Below are positions 10,661 to 57,026 of a DNA stretch of 64,000 nucleotides, piece by piece (the stretch's first letter is position 1; each line of letters starts with the position of its first letter). The translations under genes and the position numbers were made by a program. The notes under the pieces are model-generated. The model searched no databases. It was not told where the DNA came from and saw only the letters and a program-made list of their open reading frames with translations. Origin of the DNA: Oncomelania hupensis (Eukaryota; Mollusca; Gastropoda; Littorinimorpha; Pomatiopsidae); contig JBAHVR010000272.1 in NCBI GenBank assembly GCA_036898135.1, forward strand, positions 1 through 64,000, read 5' to 3'.

Positions 10661-10944
10661 TCAGTCAACTCGTAGGTGATGATCCAATCATGATATGACC
10701 TTGCGAAATCAACAAAAGTTGACAATAGTGGTGCACCAGCACTAAAGTGAATTTTAACTGTAAAAGAGTTATTGAAACAATTCTACCAATTGCCCAAACC
10801 GTTAATGCCACCCACTGATGGTGAATAATTATTCAACAAAAGCAGTGTTTGAAAAATTCTGAGGAAATGTGATCATTCACAGCTTGGCGTATTTATCATA
10901 TTGCACACAATGTAAATCCAGTCAAACTAACTAGAAGGTCTTTG
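10661..10944. other. no recognisable feature
   Basis: Sequence between two LINE fragments with no supported feature. Confidence 0.4.
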
Positions 10945-11835
10945 AGACTGCATACTCCATCTTTCTCCGTCCACCCTCATGGCTTCAAGCCAGTCCATTC
11001 TCTTCCCACCTAAATTCAAGATGGTCTTTGCAAGGCCTGATGATCTGGTGACGTGGCCATACCATCAGAGTTTCCGTTTCTTCACCACAGCATGTCATCA
11101 TGTTGTCCAATGGCTTGTGTGATGGTCTGTCGGTCGAATGATGAATCATTAGTGATGTGCTGAGTATAAGAAATACCCAGAAGTCTTCTGCAGCACCTCA
11201 TCTCCATGCTTTGTATTCTTCGTTGGAGATCTGCTTTCCAAGTTTTGTAAGCATATAGGAAGATGGAGATGACAAGGGACTCCTGGGAGCGCAGCAGGCT
11301 TACCTTGGAATGTAGACTGATTGTCCTGTCTTTCCAAATGGGCTTCAACCATGTCAGGGCAGCAGTTATTTGTGCGTTCCTGGAGAGGACTTTCTGTCGG
11401 GACCCTGATAAAATGGCTCCTAAATATTTGAAGCTATGCACTGTGTTGAGGGATTGGCCTTGGACTTTGATGTCCTTGTTGATGCCATTGGTGTTGTTGG
11501 TCATTATTTTGGTCTTCTCTGCACTTATTTCCATTCCTTAGGCTCTGGAGGTGGTGTCAAGCCTCTGTATCTGCTGTTCAAGTTCTTGTTCCTCTCCAGC
11601 CAATCCATCAATGTCATCCGCAAAATGGAGGTTGGAGATTGCTCTACCCCCTATGCTGACTGTGCCCTCATGATCTGCAAGGGCATCTGACATGATTGAG
11701 CTCTAGGAAGATGTTGAAGAGTGTTGGAGAGAGTAGGCATCCTTGACACACACCGATTGTTGTTCTGAACCAGTTTCTGATGGCACTGTTGTTGAGGATT
11801 GCACTGGCAGCCTTGTCATACAGGCTGTATGGAAG
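10945..11835 (-). mobile_element. RTE/BovB-like LINE fragment (RT C-terminal part)
   Basis: On the minus strand it encodes the end of an RTE-type ORF: MEISAEKTKIMTNNTNG, then FKYLGAIL, then LQRRIQSMEMRCCRRLLGIS and TQAIGQHDDM. It also includes upstream RT sequence up to 11835 (GVCQGCLLSPTLF-type, disrupted). The first 450 bp of the coding part are open. The family recurs at 17.3, 21.6, 35.8, 46.0, 54.7 and 58.1 kb. This copy lacks the (ggata)n 3' tail, so it is cut at both ends. Confidence 0.85.
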
Positions 11836-13331
11836 TCCTAGCTATTGAATTCTACACACACAGATTGTTTATTTAATTAAATGCATGTTCGCTGATATTA
11901 GCTTCATTTACATCATCTAATAGCCTTCATTATGTAGTGGCTCTTGTACACAGTTCAAACTTTTTTTTTTAATATTCAGCCTATAACAGTTTAAAGTATT
12001 GGGGTCCTGTCAATCAACCTGTCCTCAGGACTAGTAAAATAGAAGAGAAGATAGAAAGAAATTAGTTCAGACTCAGAATTTGTAAAGGATCGAAAGTCAA
12101 ATTATTTGTTTAACTTCTTCCGTTTTGTTGATCATGACTAGTTTTCCAATATGTAGGGTACCCAGTGACAATTAAATAGTGAAATAGACTACTGGCCTTG
12201 TTCCACCATGTTAGTTTCAAGCACGCTCAAATGGAGGAAGTGTTTTCAGTGATGCTGAAAGTCCCCATTTGCCAGTAAAAAATCACACGACCTAATATTT
12301 GCAACTCTCTTGACAGGTGATTTGTTTCCCACATTCACTCTCCCCTCTTTTTTTTTTTAATAGTATACCTCATCAGGTGCAATCACATTTCAATATCATT
12401 TTACAAGGATGCTTGAACATCAGCTATCTTTACTCATCTTCCTACCCCAACACATCACTGAAACCAACATGTATTATTTTAATGTAAAACTCTCATTAGT
12501 CACTTAACATTAAAATCGTTCTGACTCCAACGTTTTGGCGCATGCTGGTGACAAATGGTAGGGGCGGAGTTCTCATGGGTCTTTTGTGAAGTTTATGACA
12601 AAAAGCAATGCACCGAGGAATATAGCTTTACTTGCATCAGGTAGAATATTGTATAAGTTTTATAATGATGCGTTTGACATTTACATATTCTGAAGATAAT
12701 GAGTGAGTTCGTAAATCAGTTTTATGTTAATGTTGTTTTAACTGTAATTTGACCCATCTACACCTGTGCGAGGAAATTGTACAGATCTATAATTACATGG
12801 TGAAATTATGTGTTAGTTTTTAATTGCTTAAATAATTCTGATATGAACACTTTGGTGCTGGCTATGGCGACCGATGACGAAAAGTCAGTGATGGATTTTT
12901 GTGTGTACACATGTTATAAATTTAAAGTTGCAGTGCCTCATGGCATATACTGATAAGTTACACATACATGCACATATGGGAGTAATATTAAAGTTTATGT
13001 GTGTTTAAATGTCTGAAGTTGATATGTAAGAAATGCATTGAGTGAGCAAGTGTGTACACTAATAGTGTGATTTGTTGTTGTTTTACCCCACCACTCCTAT
13101 CCCAATTTGCAATGAAAATGTACAATGTACACAATAAATAAAATTGTCAATTGGAAGCACATTTCAGTGCCTTTTTTTTTTTGCGAACATGGTCATTCTG
13201 GTTGACTCTCAACATTGGCTCAGTCACAAAGTCCAAAGGGTGTGTTGAAAATGTCAGATGTCAGTGCTTCTAGATTTATTATTCCACTGTAGTTGGAAAT
13301 TGTGAATGCTACTGCAGGTTGCAGACCTTAC
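11836..13331. other. non-coding; possible terminal exon of the coiled-coil gene
   Basis: No strong gene. One weak candidate for the last exon of the minus-strand gene is 12217-12254. It has an AG acceptor at 12255-12256 and starts in the phase needed after the exon at 13332. It reads 12 residues (SLKTLPPFERA plus one junction residue) to a TGA. The polypyrimidine tract is poor and no nearby AATAAA was seen, so this is only a possibility. Confidence 0.25.
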
Positions 13332-48485
<35,154 letters not shown>

Positions 48486-48926
48486 CTAACCAAACATAAA
48501 TGAAGACAACTTTGTCAAGTAATAAAAAGTAATCCTATATGATGCAAGAGCCTTATGGTTAGGGTTCCTATGTTGAAAGCAACAATTAAGCAGCCTGTGA
48601 TGAACCCTTTCACTGCCAAGGGGATACTGCACTGAATCACACACCTTTCCCAGGCAAATCTGGCTCCCAATCCTAATATTAGAAAAAGAAAAAAAAAGCT
48701 TGAACTGTTTGAAATAATTGGTTAAAATAAATACATCTCTGAAAGGTAATTTGTTCTCTTTTAGTTTTTAGAGAGAGGGAGGCAATTGCAATTTCTCTAC
48801 TGTAATTTGGCTGAACGAGCATGTTTAGTTGTAAATGTGCATTTTATTGATAGGGATTTTAACTGTTTTATCTGCCATCTTGAAAAAAAAAGAAAAATTG
48901 CATGCAAGCAATTCATTTGTACTTAA
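48486..48926. other. no supported feature
   Basis: Upstream of the first visible exon of the minus-strand gene. No convincing earlier exon (needing phase 0 out) was found here. Confidence 0.4.
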
Positions 48927-49675
48927 TAATAATAATAATTTTATTTATAAAGCGCATTATCAAACAATAGTCTGCTCAAGGCGCATCAAACACAGTCACA
49001 CGCACAATACAATAGTTAGAATACAATAAATAAATAAAATTTAAAACAAAATCCATTAAAATTTAAAAAAAAGAAATTGGAAGTAAACCTCACTAACAAA
49101 TATAGTCGCATTAAAACAATGTACTAATAGCTTAATAAGACTGACAATATAATAAAAAGTCAAAAATAATGATGGAAAATGTAAAACCAGAAAATGTTAT
49201 TAAAAAAAATGCAGTCACATCTTTTAAGCTCTGGACAATAAATAAGTAAATATCAAATTCCAAGTAAAAAAAAAATAAGATTCAGTCACATAAGATATGA
49301 AGAATGATTAATAAAAAATCATGACCATGATGTCGTAGACATTATATAGCACCCATACACAAACACCTAGGAATTGTCAGAAACACACACAGACACACGC
49401 AAGCTGTTGTGATATTTTAATTCCTCAGCACCCACTCACTGACCATCTTACATATGCAAGCATCTCTCAAAGACTGAAATCAGTCATTCGACCAGTGATA
49501 AAATCACAGCGGATCAAGCATGCAGATGCTTGCAGAACAGAAAAGTTTTAAGATTCTTTTTGAAAGCAGTGACAGACTGAGTGTGACGAAGTTCGGAGGG
49601 AAGAGAGTTCCACAGCGACGGAGCGAACACAGCAAAAGATCTTTTCCCGAAGGAGTTAAGAGAATACTTCAATGA
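48927..49675 (-). mobile_element. L2-like LINE 3' fragment
   Basis: The minus strand reads FGKRSFAVFAPSLWNSLPSE, then LRHTQSVTAFKKNLKTFLF and a stop, the usual end of L2/CR1 ORF2. A 3' UTR follows and ends tgcgctttataaataaaatt and (tta)n at 48927-48940. 5'-truncated. Confidence 0.75.
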
Positions 49676-49679
49676 CATT

Positions 49680-49880
49680 CACAAATATAGCCGAAAAATA
49701 AAAATTATAAACAGTGCTTTCTTGGTGATGTTGTGACTCGTATATCATAAAGCAAAATGAACATGGAATACTCAGCCACAATCTGAAAGCAAACCATTAC
49801 TTTAAGATATAGTGCAAAATGTGTGTGTAACAAACCGGATTTTTAGTTGGACAGTTACTTGTATCACTTTGAACAGCAGT
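49680..49880 (+). repeat. dispersed repeat R1, short partial copy
   Basis: R1-like order of blocks: ataaagcaaaatgaacatgga, then a tagtgcaaaatgtgtg segment matching the tacagcgcaaaa part of other copies. Confidence 0.45.
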
Positions 49881-50334
49881 CACAAAGTGACGATTTCAAA
49901 TTAAGAAGTTATAATTGTTATTTCTAATGCCTGTACTTGTAGTTTGTATAATTTTGACGTCAGTGTTTTAAGTTTCGTCATGCATGACGAAAAGTTTTGA
50001 TTTTTTTTTTTTAGTTCGTTGTTGGCAGTGACTGAGTCGTGTGTCTGTTTGACCTACCGTCAATTGTTTTATTGTAGTTCGCAAAATAGGATAAACAATG
50101 TTGGTGGACTTCTACTTCACCCTGCCAGAAGGGACAAAAGTGTTTTGACATCGGCAGGGTGTGCGACGCTGGTTTCCCAAACTCCACCAATCTATGTACA
50201 TTGGACACCAAACAGTCGTTCAGCACCCGGACTCAGGACCTGCCGTCCCGAACTCACATGCAACTCTAGCAACAAAAAGTGTTATTACAAAGCACGGCAG
50301 CTTTGCGAGAGGACAGACGGACTGTGCGAGGACG

Positions 50335-50345
50335 GTTTGATCTGT
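50335..50345. repeat. target-site duplication, left (gtttgatctgt)
   Basis: Eleven bases identical to 53395-53405, bracketing the ORF1-only LINE. Both copies encode the same residues (G/L-I-C) in the frame of the host exon. Confidence 0.9.
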
Positions 50346-53300
50346 TGTTTGTTTGTTGGGTAGATTTTTGTCTCTGGACACACTTGGCATATAAGAGACG
50401 TGAATAAGAAGTTTATAATGTTTATAATGTTCATCGTAGAAATTGACCGACAAGCAGCCGTAAATATAATTTAAGAAGTTCACGAAGAAATTTGTAGAAG
50501 CGGAGCGCTCTAGGCGACATCGAGTTGATAAAGTCCAGAAGATATGGCAAGGAGCAGGAGTACTCAGTCAAGGCGGCGGGCGACAGGAACCCAAGGCAAG
50601 CAGCCAGCAAGCGGGGCATCGCAGGAGGAAGACACCAGTCAGCGTGAAGTTAGGGTATAGTTAAAACGGCAAAAGCCGGGGTAAGCGGGTTGAGGAAGGC
50701 AAAAAGTGCCGCCAAAATAATTGCCAGACCAGGTCTGGGCAAAAGACTATTAGGGAACGGCGCAGCGCCGTAAAGTTAAAATGTAAATGACGTGTGGACC
50801 ACGGACGGGGACCCCCCAAAGTAAACAAAAATGAAAAGTTTATAAAACGATAAAAAGCCAGAATGGCCTAACCATGTTTAATATAAAACCGAATCCGATC
50901 AAGCCGGGATCAAAAAAGATTAAAATTGAAAAAAGAGCCAAAAAGGCTCAATAAGTTAAAACAGAAACGAACGCCTAGCGTCGGGAATTCTGCTTCTTCG
51001 AAGTCTTGTTCCCTCGAATGCTCGAGTCTTTCGGGGACGGAGCGGCACAACTGGCCTCCACCATTTCTATATTATCCACAACGGTCTGTACGGCCCGGTT
51101 GAACACGTCTACTTCTTGCTGCGAAACAAGTCCGCGCAAAAAAGGTACATACGAGGTAACCCGTTCTATAAGTGCAAGACCATCCTGACTAATAGGACAG
51201 TCAAGTGATGTTTTAACCGGCGAGACCTGGGCAAAGCGGTCGACCAGCGCAGGACGCACCGGAGCGACAACCGCACAGCCCACACCGACAGAGCGAGTCG
51301 CCACCAAACAATCAGTGCCGACCGAACAAGTCTCTGGGGGGCGATGCTGCGCAGGGACCAGGTCCACGGCAGCAGCGCCCACCTGCGCAACAGACGAGCC
51401 ACGCACTATCTCGACCAGGTCAGAGACAGTGCGGGCGAGGCTGGCGACCAAACTCTCTAGTCGCTCAATGGCCTCCCACGGATCACGGGTAGAAGCCGCG
51501 GGACCTTTCGCCAGTGGAACCGACAGCTCGGAACCGACCAGGTCGGCCGGGCTCCCCAAGGAAGAAGCACTGGGAACCACACCCGTCGCCAGGCGGCGGG
51601 AGGGGTGATCCACAACCGATATAGCCTGGGCAGAGCCCACAGAGGGAGCGGCAGCAGTGCCGACCTCGGAGTTAGATACCTTGCCCGAGGCAGAAACAGT
51701 CTGTTTTTTAGCCAGGCATAAGGCCTGGGCTCTCGGCATGTGATTCGCCGCCCTAATCTGGTTCGCCAGAAGGCGCTCCTGATAGGCGGGACAGTTTATA
51801 TTTGCGGCCGAATGGTTGCCCAAGCAGTTAGGGCAACGGCGCGTGGCAGCTACACACTGGGCCCCTGTGTGGCCAACAGAGCCACACGAAGGGCAAATCC
51901 GTTTGGACCGACATTGTTTTCTTATGTGGCCAAACTTCTGGCATTGGTGGCAGCGCACTACGGACGCAACAAAAGGTACGAGAGCAAACTCGCGACGGTT
52001 GAGAAGCAGAGCATGAGGCAGTGTCACGGCCTCAATCGTGACACGCACGGATGTAGAAGGCTGTCCATCAGAAAGAGGCAGCCGACGGAAGCAACGGACA
52101 ACACAAGGGTGAACCGAGCCATCAACGTTGACGGCGCCATCAAACTTAGCCGAAATGTCCTCCTCCGAAACCGTGGCGGGAATGCCGACAACCACACCCT
52201 CCACGATCGGGATAGGAACAGAACACACGACCGACAGCTGTCCTATCTTGGAAATAGAAGCCAATTTTTGCTGCTGAGCACGGGAGGTGCAGGCGATGAG
52301 AAAACCTTCACCAAGAGGTTTTACCCGATCGACTGGCCCTACAGCAACTCTCAAAAGGTCGGCCAGTTTCCAGTGTACAGCCTGCAGGGACGAAGAAGTT
52401 ACGTCCCCGCTTTGTTTGATCACAACTGGAAACGGAAATGAGCCATAGGAAGAAACGACTGGCGGTCTAGGTGGCCCTCTAAACCTGCTCTTGCCCCTAC
52501 CAACAACCGTGGACCAAGCTGGGCCACGGTCATCGGCAGGAGCCAACGGATCAATCGGCTCCGCACTCGCAGCAGAAACGGCGGGGGACCCTCCCAGATC
52601 AGTGGTACCAGGACCAGGGACTGGCGAGGAAACTTCCGCCTCAGACATGCTCTCTCCCTCTCTACAAGAACTCGACGAAGAGTCCGAGAGGGTAGCAAAG
52701 GCCCTCTTGCGTAGACCAAGAGACTGCTCGGTTAAGGCACCGGCAGCCAAGCCACCAGGCGCCAACGGAGCATCAGCGAGACTATCCGAGTCGCTAAACA
52801 CGGCAGAATCAATTTTGGACTTAACCACCGGAGAGTCCTTACGCCCCCCACCAACCAAGCGGTGGCGTTTGGGGGACGAACATGAGTTAGAATCCACCGA
52901 AGCGACCCTGCCCTCCATAAGGAGTCAGGGCGACAACAGACTCAAGAGCGAAGACCGAACAAGCGCAAAAAGAAAATAACAAAATTAAACTAAAAAGTTA
53001 AAAACAACAAAAGGAGCACCCGTCGGCGGGACACACGTCAAACGGATCTAAAAATCCGATTCAGGACCTAAAACCATAAAAGGTAAAACTATGATAGAAT
53101 GAATTTAAAACATCTCACGCAGCGAACAGCAGAGAAGGCAAAAGCAGTCACGTCGGCCGCAAGCGACGGGCGAGCGCAAGTGGCGAGATAAGCATCAACA
53201 CGGTAGGCGCAGCGAAGCGACGTTTGACGCCCCAAAGCGACGAGACGCTGTCTCCCCCAGGAAACAGAAGCAGGCAAAAGTACAGGCCGAGTCTCAGGCA

Positions 53301-53394
53301 TAGACTACCAGGCCACTCTCTCTCTTCCAGACGCAGATCTCAGAGGCAAGACACGTCCGACCCCCTCAAGAAGCACCTCGGAAAGCACGTTGAT
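50346..53394 (-). mobile_element. ORF1-only LINE copy 2, full-length insertion
   Basis: 3,049 bp between perfect 11-bp duplications. On the minus strand there is a 5' UTR (53394-52919), one intact ORF (52918-50975) and a 3' UTR of about 630 bp ending in (caaa)-type sequence (ccaacaaacaaaca) next to the left duplication. The last 60 bp carry ctcttatatgcc, tgtgtcc and agagac, matching the terminal motif of copy 1 and of the L2-like fragment at 14.9 kb. No endonuclease or RT is present, yet the insertion looks complete and fairly recent. Confidence 0.9.
50975..52918 (-). CDS. gag-like ORF1 protein with three CCHC zinc knuckles, intact
   Basis: 647 residues. An acidic/Ser-rich N-terminus (1-130) is followed by an RRM-like nucleic-acid-binding region (about 160-320). 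Knuckles are CHQCQKFGHIRKQC (323-336), CPSCGSVGHTGAQC (342-355) and CPNCLGNHSAANINC (362-376). A linker and a C-terminal helical region with RDPWEAIERLESLV follow. This is the ORF1 layout of Jockey/I/Nimb-type LINEs and is expected to bind element RNA. The first ATG of the open frame was used as start; RKDSPVVKS follows soon after, as in copy 1. No ORF2 follows, so movement would need RT supplied by another element. Confidence 0.9.
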   Translation of the reverse strand: MEGRVASVDSNSCSSPKRHRLVGGGRKDSPVVKSKIDSAVFSDSDSLADAPLAPGGLAAGALTEQSLGLRKRAFATLSDSSSSSCREGESMSEAEVSSPVPGPGTTDLGGSPAVSAASAEPIDPLAPADDRGPAWSTVVGRGKSRFRGPPRPPVVSSYGSFPFPVVIKQSGDVTSSSLQAVHWKLADLLRVAVGPVDRVKPLGEGFLIACTSRAQQQKLASISKIGQLSVVCSVPIPIVEGVVVGIPATVSEEDISAKFDGAVNVDGSVHPCVVRCFRRLPLSDGQPSTSVRVTIEAVTLPHALLLNRREFALVPFVASVVRCHQCQKFGHIRKQCRSKRICPSCGSVGHTGAQCVAATRRCPNCLGNHSAANINCPAYQERLLANQIRAANHMPRAQALCLAKKQTVSASGKVSNSEVGTAAAPSVGSAQAISVVDHPSRRLATGVVPSASSLGSPADLVGSELSVPLAKGPAASTRDPWEAIERLESLVASLARTVSDLVEIVRGSSVAQVGAAAVDLVPAQHRPPETCSVGTDCLVATRSVGVGCAVVAPVRPALVDRFAQVSPVKTSLDCPISQDGLALIERVTSYVPFLRGLVSQQEVDVFNRAVQTVVDNIEMVEASCAAPSPKDSSIRGNKTSKKQNSRR

Positions 53395-53405
53395 GTTTGA
53401 TCTGT
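53395..53405. repeat. target-site duplication, right (gtttgatctgt)
   Basis: Matches 50335-50345. The host cysteine-rich frame resumes here as L-I-C-D. Confidence 0.9.
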
Positions 53406-53924
53406 GACCCCGGCACGCAATATATATGTAGGTTGCTGTTCGGCGCCAGATGCCATCCGGGAGCGGAAGCATTATGTGCCGACGGGTTGAGCTGTTCTAC
53501 TAAACATCCTTTTACTTGTGCTAAAGGTTACTGGCAACCCTTGAAAGAAGGAATCTGTTTGCACCTAACATTATTAACTGATTTTTCTGACCCACGTATG
53601 CTGCTTTTAATTAACCTGCTCTGCAAGAATGTGAAGACATCGTTTCCAGTAATCTTCTATCCAACTAACAATTTCATTTCGACGATAGACGCCTGACCAG
53701 TGTGTAATAATCAGATACAAATAACATTTCATTTTGATTATACAGAACTATAACCTTTAAATAATACTTATTGTATTTTCTGAAAAGTCATTGTTGTCAA
53801 TGTTTGTGTGTGTATAGAAAGAATGAATATACAAACTAACATTTTATCACTTAGTTTCGTTAAGGATTATATGAATGCGTGCACGTGAATGTTTAGAACA
53901 CCATCTTTGACAGTGTGCAGAAGA

Positions 53925-54440
53925 TGATAAAGAACTCCGACCACGACCTTTGAGAACATGCAAATAATAATAATCTAAAATGCTTAGCAGTAGTTAAAGT
54001 ATCTGCATAGTAAAAGTAAAAATAATGAAATCTGGTTCAGTTATTCTTGATAGGGCAAATTTTTTGAACCAAAAAGGGAAATTTGAAACAATCAGCCAAG
54101 TGACAGCTGGACTGCTACTGAATGATCTGGCCAGGAGTTGGAAGTACTTGGCATTATACCAAAAATAAACAAATCAGTTGCTGTTTTTAAGATAAAACCA
54201 AAATGTGTTTAATAACTAATTACCATCAGCGACCTTGACCTTTGTGCAAGAGCAAATATGATGGCCATTAACCCAGGTAATGTTTCTATGAAGTGTGATT
54301 AAAATCTGTTAAGTGGTTCTTGAGATATGGCATGCAACAGCTGGTCAGATTGATATTTGGATCGTTCTGATTCCTATTTCAAAGTAAACATTACGTCTTA
54401 TCATTCTAAGCACCTGGTTGACCATATAAATTTTTTCTAC
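53925..54440 (+). repeat. dispersed repeat R1, copy
   Basis: Blocks acctttgagaacatgcaaat, cttagcagtagttaaagtatctgca, gaccttgacctttgtgcaaga and aagtggttcttgagatatggca follow the R1 order at 42960-43680. Confidence 0.75.
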
Positions 54441-54480
54441 CAAAAATTACCTTACTCATTAGTACATTACACATAAATGG

Positions 54481-54660
54481 TGTCACGTCAGCGGGATCAG
54501 CGACTTCAGCTCAAACAGCAAGTGTTGGGAGTCGAACAACTAAAAAAACTAACACAAATGCCAGACGAACATTTACACTCTTTTATTCAACATACAATCA
54601 CACAGGAAAATGGGGAATCTAATCCTACCTCAACCTTATCCGGACCCACAACCCCAACAT
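54481..54660 (+). mobile_element. LTR fragment related to the nested solo LTR at 31.3 kb
   Basis: It begins tgtcacgtcagcggg and shares aactaacacaaatgccaga and ctcttttattcaaca with 31299-31440. It is cut at 54660 by an RTE-like 3' tail. Confidence 0.65.
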
Positions 54661-55262
54661 CCTGTCCTATCCTATCCTATCCTGTCCCCGTAACCCGGAG
54701 GTCATAAGGGCACCACAGATGATCATTTAACCAGCATACTCCATCTTTCTCTGTCCTCAGCAGCCCTGATGGCTTCGCTCAGTGTCAAACCAGTCCATCT
54801 CGAATGTTGTCCTCCCACCCTCTTTTTCGGTCTCTCTCTTCTTCTACCTCCTTGCACTGTGCCTTGCAGAATGGTCTTTGCAAGGCCTGATGATCTGGTG
54901 ATGTGGCCATACCATCGGAGTTTCCGTTTCTTTACCACTGTGAGCAGGTCATCATGTTGTCCAATGGCTTGTGTGATGGTCTGTCGGACTTCGTCGTTGG
55001 TGATGTGTTGGGTATAGGAAATGCCCAGAAGTCTTCTGTAGCACCTCATCTCCATGCTTTGTATTCTTCGTTGTAGATCTGCTGCGAGGGTCCATGCTTC
55101 GCAAGCATATAGGAAGATGGAGATGACAAGGGAGAGCAGCAGTCTTACTTTGGAATGTAGACTGATGGTCCTGTCTTTCCAAATGGGCTTCAACCTTGTC
55201 AGGGCAGCAGTTGTTTGTGCGATCCTGGACAGGACTTCCTGTCGGGACCCATTGTCTGATAC
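54661..55262 (-). mobile_element. RTE/BovB-like LINE 3' end, minus arm of pair
   Basis: The minus strand reads IWKDRTISLHSKVRLL, then LQRRIQSMEMRCYRRLLGIS, TQAIGQHDDLLTVVKKRKLR and RSSGLAKTILQGTVQGG, open for 156 residues (55193-54723). It ends in a tatcctatcctatcc tail at 54663-54683. Its 5' end abuts the plus arm at 55263. Confidence 0.85.
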
Positions 55263-56222
55263 AAGCAGGATTCAGGACAGGGCAAAGTACCACTGAACAG
55301 ATTTTCAACCTCAGAGTAACAGAGTAATCTGCGAGAAATACCTACAGCACCATCAACATCTATATCATGTGTTCGTAGACTTCAAAAAGGTGTTTGACCG
55401 AGTCTGTCATGCAGCTCTGTGGGCAACCATGAGAGTGTACAACATCAGCCCTAAAATTATTGAAGTCATCAAAAGCCTGTATGACAAGGCTACCAGTGCA
55501 GTCCTCCACAACAGCACCATCGGAAACTGGTTCAGAACAACAATCTGTGTTCCGTCAGGGATGCCTACTCTCTCCAACACTCTTCAATATCTTCCTAGAA
55601 CGCATCATGTCAGATGCCCTTGCAGATTACAAAGGCACAGTAAGCATTGGGGGAAGAGCAATCTCCAACATTCGTTTTGCGGATGACATTGATGGATTGG
55701 CTGGAGAGGAACAAGAACTTGAACAGCTGGTACAGAGGCTTGACACCACCTCCAGAGCCTATGGAATAAAAATAAGTGCAGAGAAGACCAAAATGATGAC
55801 CAACAACACCAATGGTATCAACACGGACATCAAAGTCCAAGGCCAATCCCTCAACACAGTGCATAGCTTCAAATATTTAGGAGCCATTGTATCAGACAAT
55901 GAGTCCCGACAGGAAGTCCTCTCCCGGATCGCCCATTGGACAACACGATGACATGCTCACAGTGGTGAAAAAACTGAAACTCCTATGGTATGACCACGTC
56001 ACCAGATCATCAGGTCTTGCAAAGACTGTCCTGCAAGGCACAGTGCAAGGAGGTAGAAGAAGAGGGAGACCAAACAAGACAACATTTGAGAATGGACTGG
56101 TTTTGACACTGAGCGAAACCATCAGGGCTGCTGAGGACAGGGAAAGCTGGTATGCTGGTTAAACGATCATCTGTGGTGCCCCTATGACCTCCGAGTTATG
56201 GAATAGGATAGGGATAGGATAT
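55263..56222 (+). mobile_element. RTE/BovB-like LINE, plus arm of pair
   Basis: It starts at an AGFRTGQSTTEQIF-like segment and continues FVDFKKVFDRVCHAALWATM. It then reads RQGCLLSPTLFNIFLERIMS and catalytic FADDIDGLAGEE with both aspartates (about 55677-55700), SAEKTKMMTNNTNG and FKYLGAIVSDN. After a deletion near 55933 the C-terminus and a ggatagggataggatat tail follow. The piece 55460-55951 is open for 163 codons and keeps the best RT active site of the family here. Confidence 0.85.
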
Positions 56223-57026
56223 GATCTTTATTTGAGCTATTGTAGGTGTTTAGGATTTATTTTTGGAATTTTATCGGAATTTCCTGTTTCTAGCCGCAGA
56301 AGAACTTAATTTTTTTTCCTATTGGTTTCTGGTATTCTGTTGTACCGATATTAGTTTAGAGTTTGTCCTCTTTTTGTTGTTTTGTGACTGTATTTGTCGT
56401 TTTGGTTGTTTACTTAGTATATTGCTTTCAATTGCTTTTTTTTTCTTTCAAAACACACAATTTTACTTGTTCATAATTCAGATTTGTACTTACACTGAAT
56501 ATAATCTAAACATCATTTTTTTCTTTATTTTATGCTGTTTTGTCAAACTTGAACTTGCTTTTGATTTCATAATAATTTTGTCCTTGTGGAACTTGGAAAA
56601 ATAACTGTTGATTTGTATTTCAAAGTTAGTTGTAATTTTCACTAGCATAGCCTTACTGTGCATTAAGTTTTCTTGTGATCAACTGATCATTTCTGTTGAC
56701 GAATATGATGCTCTTTTCAATTCTTTTTTTAATCAAGCCAAGAAGTTAGGTTTTACTGACCAAAAGTTACAGCAGTACATTGATCAGTGTTTTCAGAGAC
56801 ATGATAGGGCCAAAGAAAGAAACAGGAAAAGATTAAGCAGGAACAAGGTTCTCAACAGGAAAGAGATGAAAAAAGATTAGGACAGGAAAGAGAAGCAAAA
56901 CGATAACAGGTTGAACTGGAAAGAGAATAAAAGGACGAGAGCAGAAGAAATTAGATCATCAGTTGGAACTTGACAGAGAAAGCCTTAAGCTAAAGGAAAA
57001 AGAAATTGAACTTCAGCCTTTCTAAG
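56223..57026 (+). pseudogene. gag-like N-terminus with coiled coil
   Basis: From about 56690 the frame reads VDEYDALFNSFFNQAKKLGF, then TDQKLQQYIDQCFQRHDRAK, paralleling DDYDQLFQSFIAQATTLG and the following helix of the long-LTR element gag at 39.4 kb. A Gln/Glu/Arg-rich coiled coil follows across frameshifts and stops to about 57020. Upstream (56223-56680) is T-rich and may be leader or LTR sequence; no LTR border was found. Confidence 0.55.

Larger units (their letters stand above)
50250..53696 (+). pseudogene. cysteine-rich modular protein exon, split by a retrotransposon
   Basis: Read to 50345 the frame gives CRPELTC, CYYKARQLCERTDGLCEDGL and IC. After skipping the element at 50346-53394 and one duplicate copy it continues in frame as DPGTQYICRLLFGARC, HPGAEALCADGLSC and STKHPFTCAKGYW, stopping at 53694-53696. 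The cysteines form about three tandem modules with spacing C-x6-7-C-x5-C-x6-7-C-x7. Such disulfide-rich modules are usual in secreted or extracellular proteins, but I do not recognise the family. The upstream open frame reaches 50019, though its true exon start is unclear. The insertion adds stops, so this allele is probably null unless the block is spliced out. Confidence 0.75.

Noticed and set aside
51740..52441. 233-codon plus-strand ORF
   Set aside because: It is antisense to the intact ORF1 at 50975-52918, which has clear zinc knuckles.
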